6,836 nt of DNA from an uncultured Altererythrobacter sp. (lineage in GTDB: Bacteria; Pseudomonadota; Alphaproteobacteria; Sphingomonadales; Sphingomonadaceae): contig CALLIO010000028.1 of the NCBI GenBank assembly GCA_938009055.1, positions 1 through 6,836 of the forward strand, read 5' to 3'. The number at the start of each line of letters is the position of its first letter. The stretch's first letter is position 1. Under the pieces are notes generated by a model, which worked only from the letters and a program-made list of their open reading frames with translations, did not search any database and was not told the origin of the DNA. This document shows, one piece after another, positions 1 through 5,388 of this stretch. A program made the position numbers and the translations under genes.

Positions 1-1101
1 GAGCGGCCCGGCAATGTCATTATCGAAGGCGAGCCGGATCGCGATATGGCAGCGCGGCTGGCCAATTGGGCCAAGGCGGCAACGCGCGGCGGCAATCATT
101 TCTGGGCGCAGCTGAGCCACGGAGGGCGCCAGACGCAAAAGCTGGTGAACCCCAATCCAAAGTCAGCCTCTGATGTCACATTGGCCTTGCCGGGCGGGCA
201 ATTTGGCAAGCCCACACCTTTGACTGCGGAACAGATTGCCGAACTGGTTCAGCGCTTTGCGGCCGCTTCCAAAGCGTGCAAGCAGGCCGGATTTACCGGC
301 GTCCAGATCCACGCGGCACATGGCTATTTGATGTCGCAATTCCTCTCGCCGCGCTCAAACCTTCGGACCGATGAATATGGCGGCAGCTTAGAAAACCGCG
401 CACGTTTCCTGCTCGATACCGTGCGCGCCATGCGCAAGGCGGTGGGCAAGAAATTCCCGATCTGCGTCAAACTGAACAGCGCTGATTTTCAGAAAGGCGG
501 CTTTGCCTTTGAAGACAGTCTGCAAGTCGTCCAGTGGCTGGAAGAAGCGAGCGTTGATCTGATCGAGATTTCGGGCGGCAGCTATGAACAGCCCAAGATG
601 ATGGCGGCTGAGGGTATGGAAGAAGAAGAGGCGCAAAATGTCGCGCCGTCCACCGCTGCGCGCGAGGCCTATTTCGTTGATTTCGCTAAGGCGATGCAGG
701 CGCAAACCAATGTGCCGCTCATGGTCACAGGCGGGTTTCGGACGCGCGCTGCGATGGAGCAAGCGCTGGAAATTGGCGCGGCGGATGTGATCGGATTGGG
801 CCGCCCGATGTGCGTGATGCCCGATGCGCCCAAACATCTGCTTGAAGGGCGCAGCGAGCTGCCCCGCTATGAAGATAAACTGGGCCTCATCCCCGATTGG
901 TTGGGCTTCCTGCGCCGCTTCCAAATGACCAAGGCGATGGACGGGTTTGCCGCAATCTACTGGTTTTACGAGCAGCTCTATATGCTCGGCCATGAAGGGC
1001 GCACCGATCCCGGTTTCCCTGTGTTCAAGGCGTTCCGTCTGGTCGATGCGCGCGGCAAACGGATTATGAAGACCCGAAGGATGCTGGGCGAGGGCTGGTA
1101 A
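1..1101 (+). CDS. Old Yellow Enzyme-family NADH:flavin oxidoreductase, 5'-truncated by the window edge
   Basis: The reading frame is open from base 1 to the TAA at 1099-1101, giving 366 visible residues; the ATG at base 46 is internal, because coding sequence continues to the left edge. Family members of this single-domain type have about 410-420 residues, so roughly 45-60 N-terminal residues (first FMN-contacting strand) are missing. Seen, numbering from base 1: QLSHGGRQ at 37-44, the His pair HAAH at 104-107 that in this family binds the carbonyl or ligand over the flavin, and the hallmark segment from SP at 116 through DEYGG at 124-128 and ENR at 131-133. The FMN-phosphate loops are VTGGF at 242-246 and GLGRP at 265-269. 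The protein ends without the Cys-rich 4Fe-4S and second Rossmann domains of 2,4-dienoyl-CoA reductases, so it should be a simple cytoplasmic FMN ene-reductase/NADH oxidase-like enzyme. The substrate is unknown. Its stop lies 4 bases from that of the convergent GST gene. Confidence 0.93.
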   Translation, partial: ERPGNVIIEGEPDRDMAARLANWAKAATRGGNHFWAQLSHGGRQTQKLVNPNPKSASDVTLALPGGQFGKPTPLTAEQIAELVQRFAAASKACKQAGFTGVQIHAAHGYLMSQFLSPRSNLRTDEYGGSLENRARFLLDTVRAMRKAVGKKFPICVKLNSADFQKGGFAFEDSLQVVQWLEEASVDLIEISGGSYEQPKMMAAEGMEEEEAQNVAPSTAAREAYFVDFAKAMQAQTNVPLMVTGGFRTRAAMEQALEIGAADVIGLGRPMCVMPDAPKHLLEGRSELPRYEDKLGLIPDWLGFLRRFQMTKAMDGFAAIYWFYEQLYMLGHEGRTDPGFPVFKAFRLVDARGKRIMKTRRMLGEGW

Positions 1102-1105
1102 CCGC

Positions 1106-1741
1106 TTATGGGTTTACGCTGGGCCGCTCGCCCATACGCTCGCGATAGGCGATGATATTGGGCGTGTTCTCGTCCAGCTTGCGCCCCGTCACCCGCATAA
1201 AGTCAAGAAAGCACACCGCTGTCACATCAGCGACGCTGAAACGCTCGCCCGCCACAAAAGCGCGGCCAGACATATGCTTGTCGAAGCCTTTTAAGAAATG
1301 CTCGATCTGCGCCTTGCCGCGTTCGGCCAATTCGGGGATCTGTTCGTAGTCGTGGGGGCCAGGCAGCGCGCGACCTTTCATCATCGGATGAGCATTGCGA
1401 AAAGCGTTGGCCACGGACATGCCGAGCCCGTTCTCAATCCGCCATTGCCATGTCGCCACCTCGGCCTTTTCAAGCGCGGTCGTGCCCAGCATCGGCGGCT
1501 CTGGATATTCCGCCTCCAGATAGGCTGCGATGCCCGCATTATCGGTGAGCACCGTGCCATCCTCCAGCTTGAGCGCAGGGATCGTCTGACCCGGATTGAC
1601 CTTGCGATATTCCTCGCTGCGCTGCTCGTTTTTGAGCATGTCGATCTGCACAACCTCATGCGGCACATTCTTCTCCGCCAGAATGATGCGCGCGCGGCGC
1701 GGACTGGGCGCAGTGATACAGTCGTAAAATGTGATTGGCAT
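1106..1741 (-). CDS. Glutathione S-transferase family protein
   Basis: A 211-residue soluble protein of normal GST length. The N-terminal thioredoxin fold (about residues 1-80) contains the S-P-R-R stretch at 13-16, where many GSTs carry the catalytic Ser/Cys. It also has the cis-proline motif TIPAL at 53-57, which binds the glutathione backbone, and TDNAG at 66-70, where most GSTs have E-S to hold the gamma-glutamyl group; here it is D67-N68. The helical C-terminal domain (about 90-205) has the folding N-capping box S169-x-x-D172. Known role of the family: conjugation or reduction of electrophiles and peroxides with glutathione in the cytoplasm. The specific class and substrate cannot be read from sequence; a theta/Ure2-like or zeta-like type is plausible. 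The ATG at 1741 is supported by a GGGAG Shine-Dalgarno a few bases upstream. It is the last gene of the probable three-gene minus-strand operon, 61 bases after the porin-like gene, and its SD lies in an inverted repeat. Confidence 0.93.
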   Translation of the reverse strand: MPITFYDCITAPSPRRARIILAEKNVPHEVVQIDMLKNEQRSEEYRKVNPGQTIPALKLEDGTVLTDNAGIAAYLEAEYPEPPMLGTTALEKAEVATWQWRIENGLGMSVANAFRNAHPMMKGRALPGPHDYEQIPELAERGKAQIEHFLKGFDKHMSGRAFVAGERFSVADVTAVCFLDFMRVTGRKLDENTPNIIAYRERMGERPSVNP

Positions 1742-1743
1742 GA

Positions 1744-1789
1744 TTGTCTCCCTTTGCGCTTACCCTAGCTTGGCGAGCGCGAGAGACAA
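1744..1789 (-). promoter_or_regulatory. Nested inverted repeat over the GST ribosome-binding site
   Basis: In the 61-base gap between the porin-like gene and the GST gene, TTGTCTC (1744-1750) is exactly complementary to GAGACAA (1783-1789). Nested inside, GCGCT (1756-1760) is complementary to AGCGC (1776-1780). In the minus-strand transcript this gives a 7-bp plus 5-bp stem separated by a 2/5-base internal loop, with a 15-base apical loop. The proximal arm includes part of the GST Shine-Dalgarno (GGGAGAC), so the fold could reduce GST translation or set transcript stability between the cistrons. There is no U-tract after it, so it does not look like an intrinsic terminator. The pairing is seen directly; the function is inferred. 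Confidence 0.45.
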
Positions 1790-1802
1790 CAGGTCAAAAC
1801 AT

Positions 1803-2849
1803 CTAAAAGCCGAAGCGCAAGGAGCCGGTCGCGGTTGTCTCATTCTCGTCGAGGATGGTGATCCCGTCGACTACAACTTGCCCGTCGCGGTGGTTCACGC
1901 CCAGATTGAGTGAGAGGCCGCGTGCAAAGCCATAGTCGAGACCGAATGCAGCCGATTTTTCCGGCTGGCCTTCGATTTGGCCATAGTGCCCTTCGACAGA
2001 GGTGGTGACCGCGCCCCATTGGCGCTGCCATCCGGCAGAGGCGAACCAGCGTTCTGCGTTGACCGGCCCTGCTTCCATCAATTCTGCACCCGCGCCGACA
2101 TTATAGACACTGCGCGAATAGAGATATTCGATCGTGCCCATCAGCGCATTGGTTTCAAATTCGGTGAGACCGTCAGCGGCGACAAAGCTGGCATCGGTAA
2201 AGCGCACGCCATAGCGATAGCCGGCATTGCCCGATGGGCGCTGATAGACAAAGCCCAGATCATATTGTCCGTGCTCATCCACCACTGCGCTAAAGCGGGA
2301 AGGGCCGAACTGGCCGACATATCCGCCGCCCCATCCGCGCGTGGCACCCAGCGCATCGTCAAAGGCAAGGTTGGCATTGCCGATCCCGCGCACGCGGCGG
2401 GTTTCCTCGCGCACGATGTCCATAACCTCGCCGCCCAGAACCGTGCCATATGAGCTTTGGACAAAGCCCGCCACGCGGTCGGTATAATCGCCGCCCGATA
2501 GCTCGTCGCGCTCGTACTGGCCGAAATAGGCAACGCCCACATTCCATCTATTGCCCAATTGGGTCGAAGCATTGAATTCGAAATTGCCGATGATGCCCGG
2601 ATTGATCCCGTCATCACCTTCAACCAGATTGTTCACGCCCTCTTCGAAATCATAATCGACGCGGGCATCGATCAATCCGGTGAACTCGATGGTGATATCG
2701 CCGACTTCGGTGGCGAGCGGCTCCTCCAGATTGGCAAGACGTTCGCTGCTGATCGCGACATCTTGCGCGGCGACAGGCGCTGCCAATGCAAGAACAGCGA
2801 TGCTGACAGATGCCGCAAGAGCGCGGCTTTGTGTGGTTGCAAATGTCAT
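1803..2849 (-). CDS. Outer-membrane beta-barrel protein, porin-like
   Basis: 348 residues from the ATG at 2849. Residues 1-28 form a Sec signal peptide: basic N-region with R9, hydrophobic core LAASVSIAVLALAAP, and cleavage probably after V-A-A at 26-28, leaving a mature protein of about 320 residues. The mature chain lacks hydrophobic helices and is rich in Gly, Tyr, Asn and alternating polar/aromatic strands (for example NVGVAYFGQYER, YDLGFVYQRP, YRYGVRF). It ends GSLRFGF with a terminal Phe, the usual signal for BAM-mediated barrel insertion. It resembles Gram-negative trimeric porins of the Porin_4 type, although I cannot verify strand number or trimer motifs. A longer frame opens at 2939, but its first 30 residues lie inside the upstream enzyme gene and lack signal character, so the internal Met is chosen; GAAGG at 2857-2861 (minus strand) is a good SD 7 bases upstream. 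The gene starts 2 bases after the upstream stop, implying coupled translation. The solute carried is unknown. Confidence 0.85.
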   Translation of the reverse strand: MTFATTQSRALAASVSIAVLALAAPVAAQDVAISSERLANLEEPLATEVGDITIEFTGLIDARVDYDFEEGVNNLVEGDDGINPGIIGNFEFNASTQLGNRWNVGVAYFGQYERDELSGGDYTDRVAGFVQSSYGTVLGGEVMDIVREETRRVRGIGNANLAFDDALGATRGWGGGYVGQFGPSRFSAVVDEHGQYDLGFVYQRPSGNAGYRYGVRFTDASFVAADGLTEFETNALMGTIEYLYSRSVYNVGAGAELMEAGPVNAERWFASAGWQRQWGAVTTSVEGHYGQIEGQPEKSAAFGLDYGFARGLSLNLGVNHRDGQVVVDGITILDENETTATGSLRFGF

Positions 2850-2851
2850 GA

Positions 2852-4234
2852 TCAAACCTTCGGCTGGAACCAGCGCTGATGCGCTTGGCGAGCGATTGAG
2901 CGGCCAGCATCCATTGCGGCTGTGTGGTCCAGTTCCCAATGCACGCCGCCGTAAAGGCGGCTCATGCCGTTTTCTTCAGCGGCCTCAGAAAGCGAAGTCC
3001 AGCGGCGGCGCTTGCCTTCCAATTGCGGGAAGCCGTTGAGGTCGGGCGAGGTGTGATCGAAAGTGACTTTGTCCGTGCCGATCAACAGCGCGGTTAGCTC
3101 TGCACCAGCCGCGCCAAAGGTCGAATGGCCCGATGTATAGGCCGGGAAATTGGGGGTGGGGATGTAGCTCTTCCAACCCTTTTCCTGATTGATGCCTGCA
3201 TTGCCAAAATCGCCCGCACGGTAACGGATCGCCGTTTCGGGGCGCAAAATGTCATACTGATATTTGCAATTCCATGCGTTGATGGCCGCATCACCCTGGG
3301 TCATGCCAAGCAGCGCGAAAGCGCGTGCCAGCTCGAGGAAATCGAATCCGCGATCCTGCATGACTTGGGCAGCGATATAGAGGAAGTGACCGGGCGGGGT
3401 GATGCCCCATGGGCCATCTTCCCAAAACACCGCGATCTCTGCCTCATCCTCGGTGCGGATCATGGAATCAACGCAGCCGATCTTGCGGACATATTCGTAT
3501 TGTTTGGCAAATTCGGGGCTTGCCGGATCGTAGAATTCGCCCGGCTGGAATTGCTCCGAATGGGTCATCGTCCATGGCTCAACCTTGCCGAGACCGGGGA
3601 ACAGGCCGCGGTCATAATGGCCAACGCGCGGGCCCATGCTGTCGCCATAGGTCGCGCCGGTCGGATTCCAGTTGAGCGCATCTTTGCGGCGCGGATAACG
3701 CCCGTGATAGAAATTGATCTTGTTCGGCTCAGCGCCGTCATTGGTGCGCCATTTGTTGACGAACATGCCAACTTTGCGGCCCCATTCTGTGCCAAGCGAC
3801 TTCGCCTCGCCATCGGCAAAACGGTTTTTGAACTGCATCCGCTCGAGCACAAAAGGCTGGCCGAAACATTGCGCTGCAACGGTGGCGAAAGCGACGCCAT
3901 AGGCGACTTCCGGGTCAGCTCCGGCGGGTGCAGCGCCGATGCCATAGGGCTCGTGATAGCGCCGAAGCACGCCATTGGCGGCGAGGAAACCGGCCAGCAT
4001 AGGCCCTGCGTAATTGTAGGCAGCGCGCGGCGGCGGCACGCGTTGATCGCGCGTCTGCTGAAGCGCCACGTCGACCCAATGGAAGACGGTGTTGGTGTAA
4101 TTTGTGGGGGCGAGCACCTGCGTCAGATAGGACGCATCGCTGCCAAACCGGGCTGTGCTGCAACCGGCTGACAAACCAGCCAAAGTGACGGCAGCACCGC
4201 CAGAGGCGAGAAATTTCCGCCTGTTGAGTTCCAT
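2852..4234 (-). CDS. Vanadium-dependent haloperoxidase / PAP2-superfamily enzyme, Tat-exported
   Basis: 460 residues. Residues 4-9 (NRRKFL) are a twin-arginine motif followed by a hydrophobic stretch ending LSAGC at 21-25: a Tat signal, with Cys25 possibly lipidated, although Ser at -3 makes the lipobox weak. The C-terminal half carries all three vanadate/phosphate-binding motifs: K324-x6-R331-P332, S368-G369-H370, and S425-R426-x5-H432. The spacing of K to R (7) and R to H (6) equals that of the fungal Curvularia chloroperoxidase. H370 would be the acid-base residue and H432 the axial vanadate ligand, or the nucleophile if the enzyme is a phosphatase. W321, three residues before the Lys, and F363, five before the Ser, match the residues lining the Curvularia halide site. 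Expected reaction: peroxide-dependent halide oxidation in the periplasm, or phosphomonoester hydrolysis; sequence alone cannot fully separate the two. The ATG at 4234 has a GGAG SD 8 bases upstream. It is the first gene of the trio with the porin-like and GST genes. Confidence 0.9.
   Translation of the reverse strand: MELNRRKFLASGGAAVTLAGLSAGCSTARFGSDASYLTQVLAPTNYTNTVFHWVDVALQQTRDQRVPPPRAAYNYAGPMLAGFLAANGVLRRYHEPYGIGAAPAGADPEVAYGVAFATVAAQCFGQPFVLERMQFKNRFADGEAKSLGTEWGRKVGMFVNKWRTNDGAEPNKINFYHGRYPRRKDALNWNPTGATYGDSMGPRVGHYDRGLFPGLGKVEPWTMTHSEQFQPGEFYDPASPEFAKQYEYVRKIGCVDSMIRTEDEAEIAVFWEDGPWGITPPGHFLYIAAQVMQDRGFDFLELARAFALLGMTQGDAAINAWNCKYQYDILRPETAIRYRAGDFGNAGINQEKGWKSYIPTPNFPAYTSGHSTFGAAGAELTALLIGTDKVTFDHTSPDLNGFPQLEGKRRRWTSLSEAAEENGMSRLYGGVHWELDHTAAMDAGRSIARQAHQRWFQPKV
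2857..2861 (-). promoter_or_regulatory. Ribosome-binding site of the porin-like gene, inside the end of the haloperoxidase gene
   Basis: On the minus strand GAAGG lies 7 bases before the ATG at 2849 and overlaps the last codons (Pro-Lys-Val-stop) of the upstream gene. It decides the start of the porin-like protein, which agrees with the signal peptide beginning there. Ribosomes ending the haloperoxidase at TGA 2854-2852 would finish on top of this site, which favours translational coupling. Confidence 0.7.
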
Positions 4235-4417
4235 TGTCTTCGCTCCGACGAGGGGCGGGGATCAGGCCGGCCATCGTGTCGTTTAAGTTTACCCCAAGAG
4301 CGCGGCCAAAAGGGAAAGACGCGCCCGAATTGAGAGCAAGCCTATAGGCAGACGGAGTTAATTTTCGGTCAGGTCGGCGCTTGGATTTGGTTAACCATGT
4401 TTGGCGCATTTGTGCGG

Positions 4418-4439
4418 GCGCTAAGCCGCTAGGCTGCGC
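4418..4439. repeat. Bulged stem-loop in the spacer
   Basis: GCGC (4418-4421) pairs with GCGC (4436-4439), and AGCC (4424-4427) pairs with GGCT (4432-4435), around a GCTA loop with a 2-base TA bulge. It lies about 90 bases past the stop of the transporter gene and could slow or end that transcript, but there is no T-run on either side, so a classical intrinsic terminator is not supported. Confidence 0.3.
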
Positions 4440-4475
4440 GTAAACACCCGTTTCTAGGCCGTTTTGCAGGCGTTA

Positions 4476-4492
4476 GAGATAAACGGAGATAA
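4476..4492. repeat. Direct repeat GAGATAA with 10-bp period
   Basis: GAGATAA occurs at 4476-4482 and again at 4486-4492, start to start exactly 10 bp, so both copies face the same side of the helix (TTATCTC-CGT-TTATCTC on the minus strand). Such phased repeats are common binding sites of response regulators. It lies upstream of the haloperoxidase operon and just past the transporter gene. No regulator can be named. Confidence 0.35.
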
Positions 4493-4525
4493 CCCCTAGA
4501 CCTCAAGAGATCAGCCGAGATGCGG

Positions 4526-5221
4526 TTAAGCTGTGCTCTTCGCATCCAGCCATTGAGCCAGTTTCACTCCGCCGGTAATCAAAAAGGGCACAAGCACAAA
4601 GCTGAGCGTGACCTTGGCCAGAACTTGTCCGATCAGCAGATTGGTGATCTCAAACTCGCCATAAAAAGCAAGCGTGATGAAGATGACGGAATCGACCGCT
4701 TGGCTAAGCGCAGAGGCTATGGCCCCGCGCAGCATCAGGCCAAATGTGCCGCCTTTGCCCGATCCTGCCAGCTTGGAGAATATCCAGATATTGAGTAGCA
4801 GCGATACGATGTAGGCCGCCGGACCAGCCGCCCAAACGCGCCAAACGGTGTTATGCACCCGCTCAAATGCGGCCAGATCATCGGCGCGAAACTCCAGCAT
4901 CTCGGTTGAGCCAGGAAGGTTCAAAACCAATTGCATCAGCAGGCTTGAAATCAGCAGCGGGATAAACCCAAGCCAGACGATCCGAGTGGCCAGTTTCTGT
5001 CCATAAAGCTGCGAAACTGTAGAGGAGATCACAACGAGTATTAGGAACGCAAAAATACCCGATTCCACAGCCAGATCGCTCGGCACCAATTGCACTTGCT
5101 TGTAGGCCAACACGCCCGCCAAAACGGTCATCCCGCCGTACAGCATTAGATAGACGAACAGGCCCAAGGGCATGTTAGCGACGTTTTTGGAGGGTTCGAA
5201 ACTGGGTGATTGTGCGCTCAT
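4526..5221 (-). CDS. yhhQ: Queuosine-precursor transporter, YhhQ/VUT family
   Basis: 231 residues, close to the E. coli YhhQ length of about 221. An inner-membrane protein with about six hydrophobic segments, roughly at 19-41, 54-71, 83-101, 131-150, 167-187 and 195-215. Family marks seen: the conserved acidic residue and segment beginning E53-S-G-I-F, the S-Q-L-Y-G stretch at 70-74, and the signature SQAVDSVIF at 173-181 followed by FYG at 186-188. The family imports the 7-deazapurine precursors preQ0 and preQ1 used for queuosine modification of tRNA wobble bases; some members were first labelled vitamin uptake (VUT) proteins. The ATG at 5221 has only a weak SD (AGG about 8 bases upstream), but the next Met, at residue 17, begins at the first membrane segment, so the longer form is kept. 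It is divergent from the nucleoside transporter. I see no preQ1 riboswitch in its 5' leader, though class II/III forms are hard to exclude by eye. Substrate is from family knowledge only. Confidence 0.9.
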   Translation of the reverse strand: MSAQSPSFEPSKNVANMPLGLFVYLMLYGGMTVLAGVLAYKQVQLVPSDLAVESGIFAFLILVVISSTVSQLYGQKLATRIVWLGFIPLLISSLLMQLVLNLPGSTEMLEFRADDLAAFERVHNTVWRVWAAGPAAYIVSLLLNIWIFSKLAGSGKGGTFGLMLRGAIASALSQAVDSVIFITLAFYGEFEITNLLIGQVLAKVTLSFVLVPFLITGGVKLAQWLDAKSTA

Positions 5222-5255
5222 GCTTGAAGCCTATGGCGAGTGGACACAAAAGAAA

Positions 5256-5277
5256 AGCGCTGCGGCATGCCGTATAC
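5256..5277. repeat. Cluster of abutting palindromes (possible operator)
   Basis: Three perfect palindromes follow one another: AGCGCT (5256-5261), CGGCATGCCG (5263-5272) and GTATAC (5272-5277, sharing one base). The 10-bp member has a symmetry typical of repressor half-sites. The cluster sits 35-56 bases upstream of the yhhQ start and may overlap its -10 region. No factor can be named; short palindromes can also occur by chance in GC-rich DNA. Confidence 0.35.
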
Positions 5278-5346
5278 AAAAGCCTGTGGGCATTTGACTG
5301 AAGCGCCGCAAAAGGCGAGACCCAAGGGCAAGACGGGCGCGGGGAT

Positions 5347-5387
5347 GATTCCCGGCCAAGCCTGAATACAAAGCGACGCGGGGAATC
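5347..5387 (+). promoter_or_regulatory. Inverted repeat that can pair with the nupC ribosome-binding site
   Basis: GATTCCC (5347-5353) is exactly complementary to GGGAATC (5381-5387), which covers most of the nupC Shine-Dalgarno (GGGGA, 5380-5384) just before the ATG at 5389. The loop is 27 bases. The left arm can instead pair locally, TCCC (5350-5353) with GGGA (5342-5345) around a TGAT tetraloop, which would leave the SD free. The pairings are seen; a regulatory switch is only a possibility. Confidence 0.35.
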
Positions 5388-5388
5388 C

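Larger units (their letters stand above)
4235..4525. other. 291-base non-coding spacer between the queuosine-precursor transporter and the haloperoxidase operon
   Basis: No convincing gene lies here on either strand. The 5' leader and promoter of the minus-strand trio must be here unless the trio is read through from the transporter. I see two 10-bp perfect palindromes, GCCTATAGGC (4340-4349) and TGGTTAACCA (4388-4397), a direct repeat GAGATAA (4476-4482 and 4486-4492), and a bulged hairpin at 4418-4439. The only -10-like boxes on the minus strand, TATAGG within the first palindrome and TAAACT near 4280, have no good -35 box at normal distance. No U-tract terminator follows the transporter. 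Confidence 0.5.
5222..5388. promoter_or_regulatory. Divergent control region between yhhQ and nupC
   Basis: This 167-base region must hold promoters for both transporters. On the plus strand TTGACT at 5294-5299 is a good -35 match, but no good -10 box lies 16-18 bases after it. On the minus strand a TATACG box beside the palindrome at 5263-5272 lacks a clear -35 box. A short hairpin CGCC-GCAAAA-GGCG lies at 5304-5317. The sequence CGCGGGGA occurs twice (5338-5345 and 5377-5384), the second copy forming the nupC SD. Promoter positions are therefore not assigned. Confidence 0.55.

Noticed and set aside
388..993. Open frame of 201 codons on the minus strand within the oxidoreductase gene
   Set aside because: Antisense to strongly conserved flavin-binding sequence; rich in His and Arg as expected for a shadow frame, with no domain.
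1120..1134. Hairpin TGGGC-CGCTC-GCCCA as terminator of the oxidoreductase gene
   Set aside because: It lies inside the GST coding region, the stem is only 5 bp and no T-tract follows on either strand.
1792..1797. TTGACC box (minus strand) as -35 element of a GST promoter
   Set aside because: No acceptable -10 box is found 16-18 bases downstream; the GST gene is more simply read from the upstream operon.
2850..2939. Longer N-terminus for the porin-like protein, starting at 2939
   Set aside because: The extra 30 residues lie inside the haloperoxidase gene and would bury the signal peptide; the internal ATG at 2849 has a better SD and begins a clean signal sequence.
3125..4171. Long open frame (348 codons) on the plus strand opposite the haloperoxidase gene
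   Set aside because: It lies wholly antisense to a gene with full family motifs. Its composition is that of reverse-complemented alphaproteobacterial coding sequence, and it shows no recognisable domain or good SD.
3915..4409. Minus-strand frame spanning the haloperoxidase start and upstream spacer
   Set aside because: Most of it overlaps the haloperoxidase N-terminus in another frame, and the product is Arg-rich low-information sequence without a domain.
5222..5388. preQ1 riboswitch in the yhhQ leader
   Set aside because: I looked for the C-rich loop and A-rich tail of class I and saw no match; the leader instead shows only short palindromes. A covariance-model search would be decisive.
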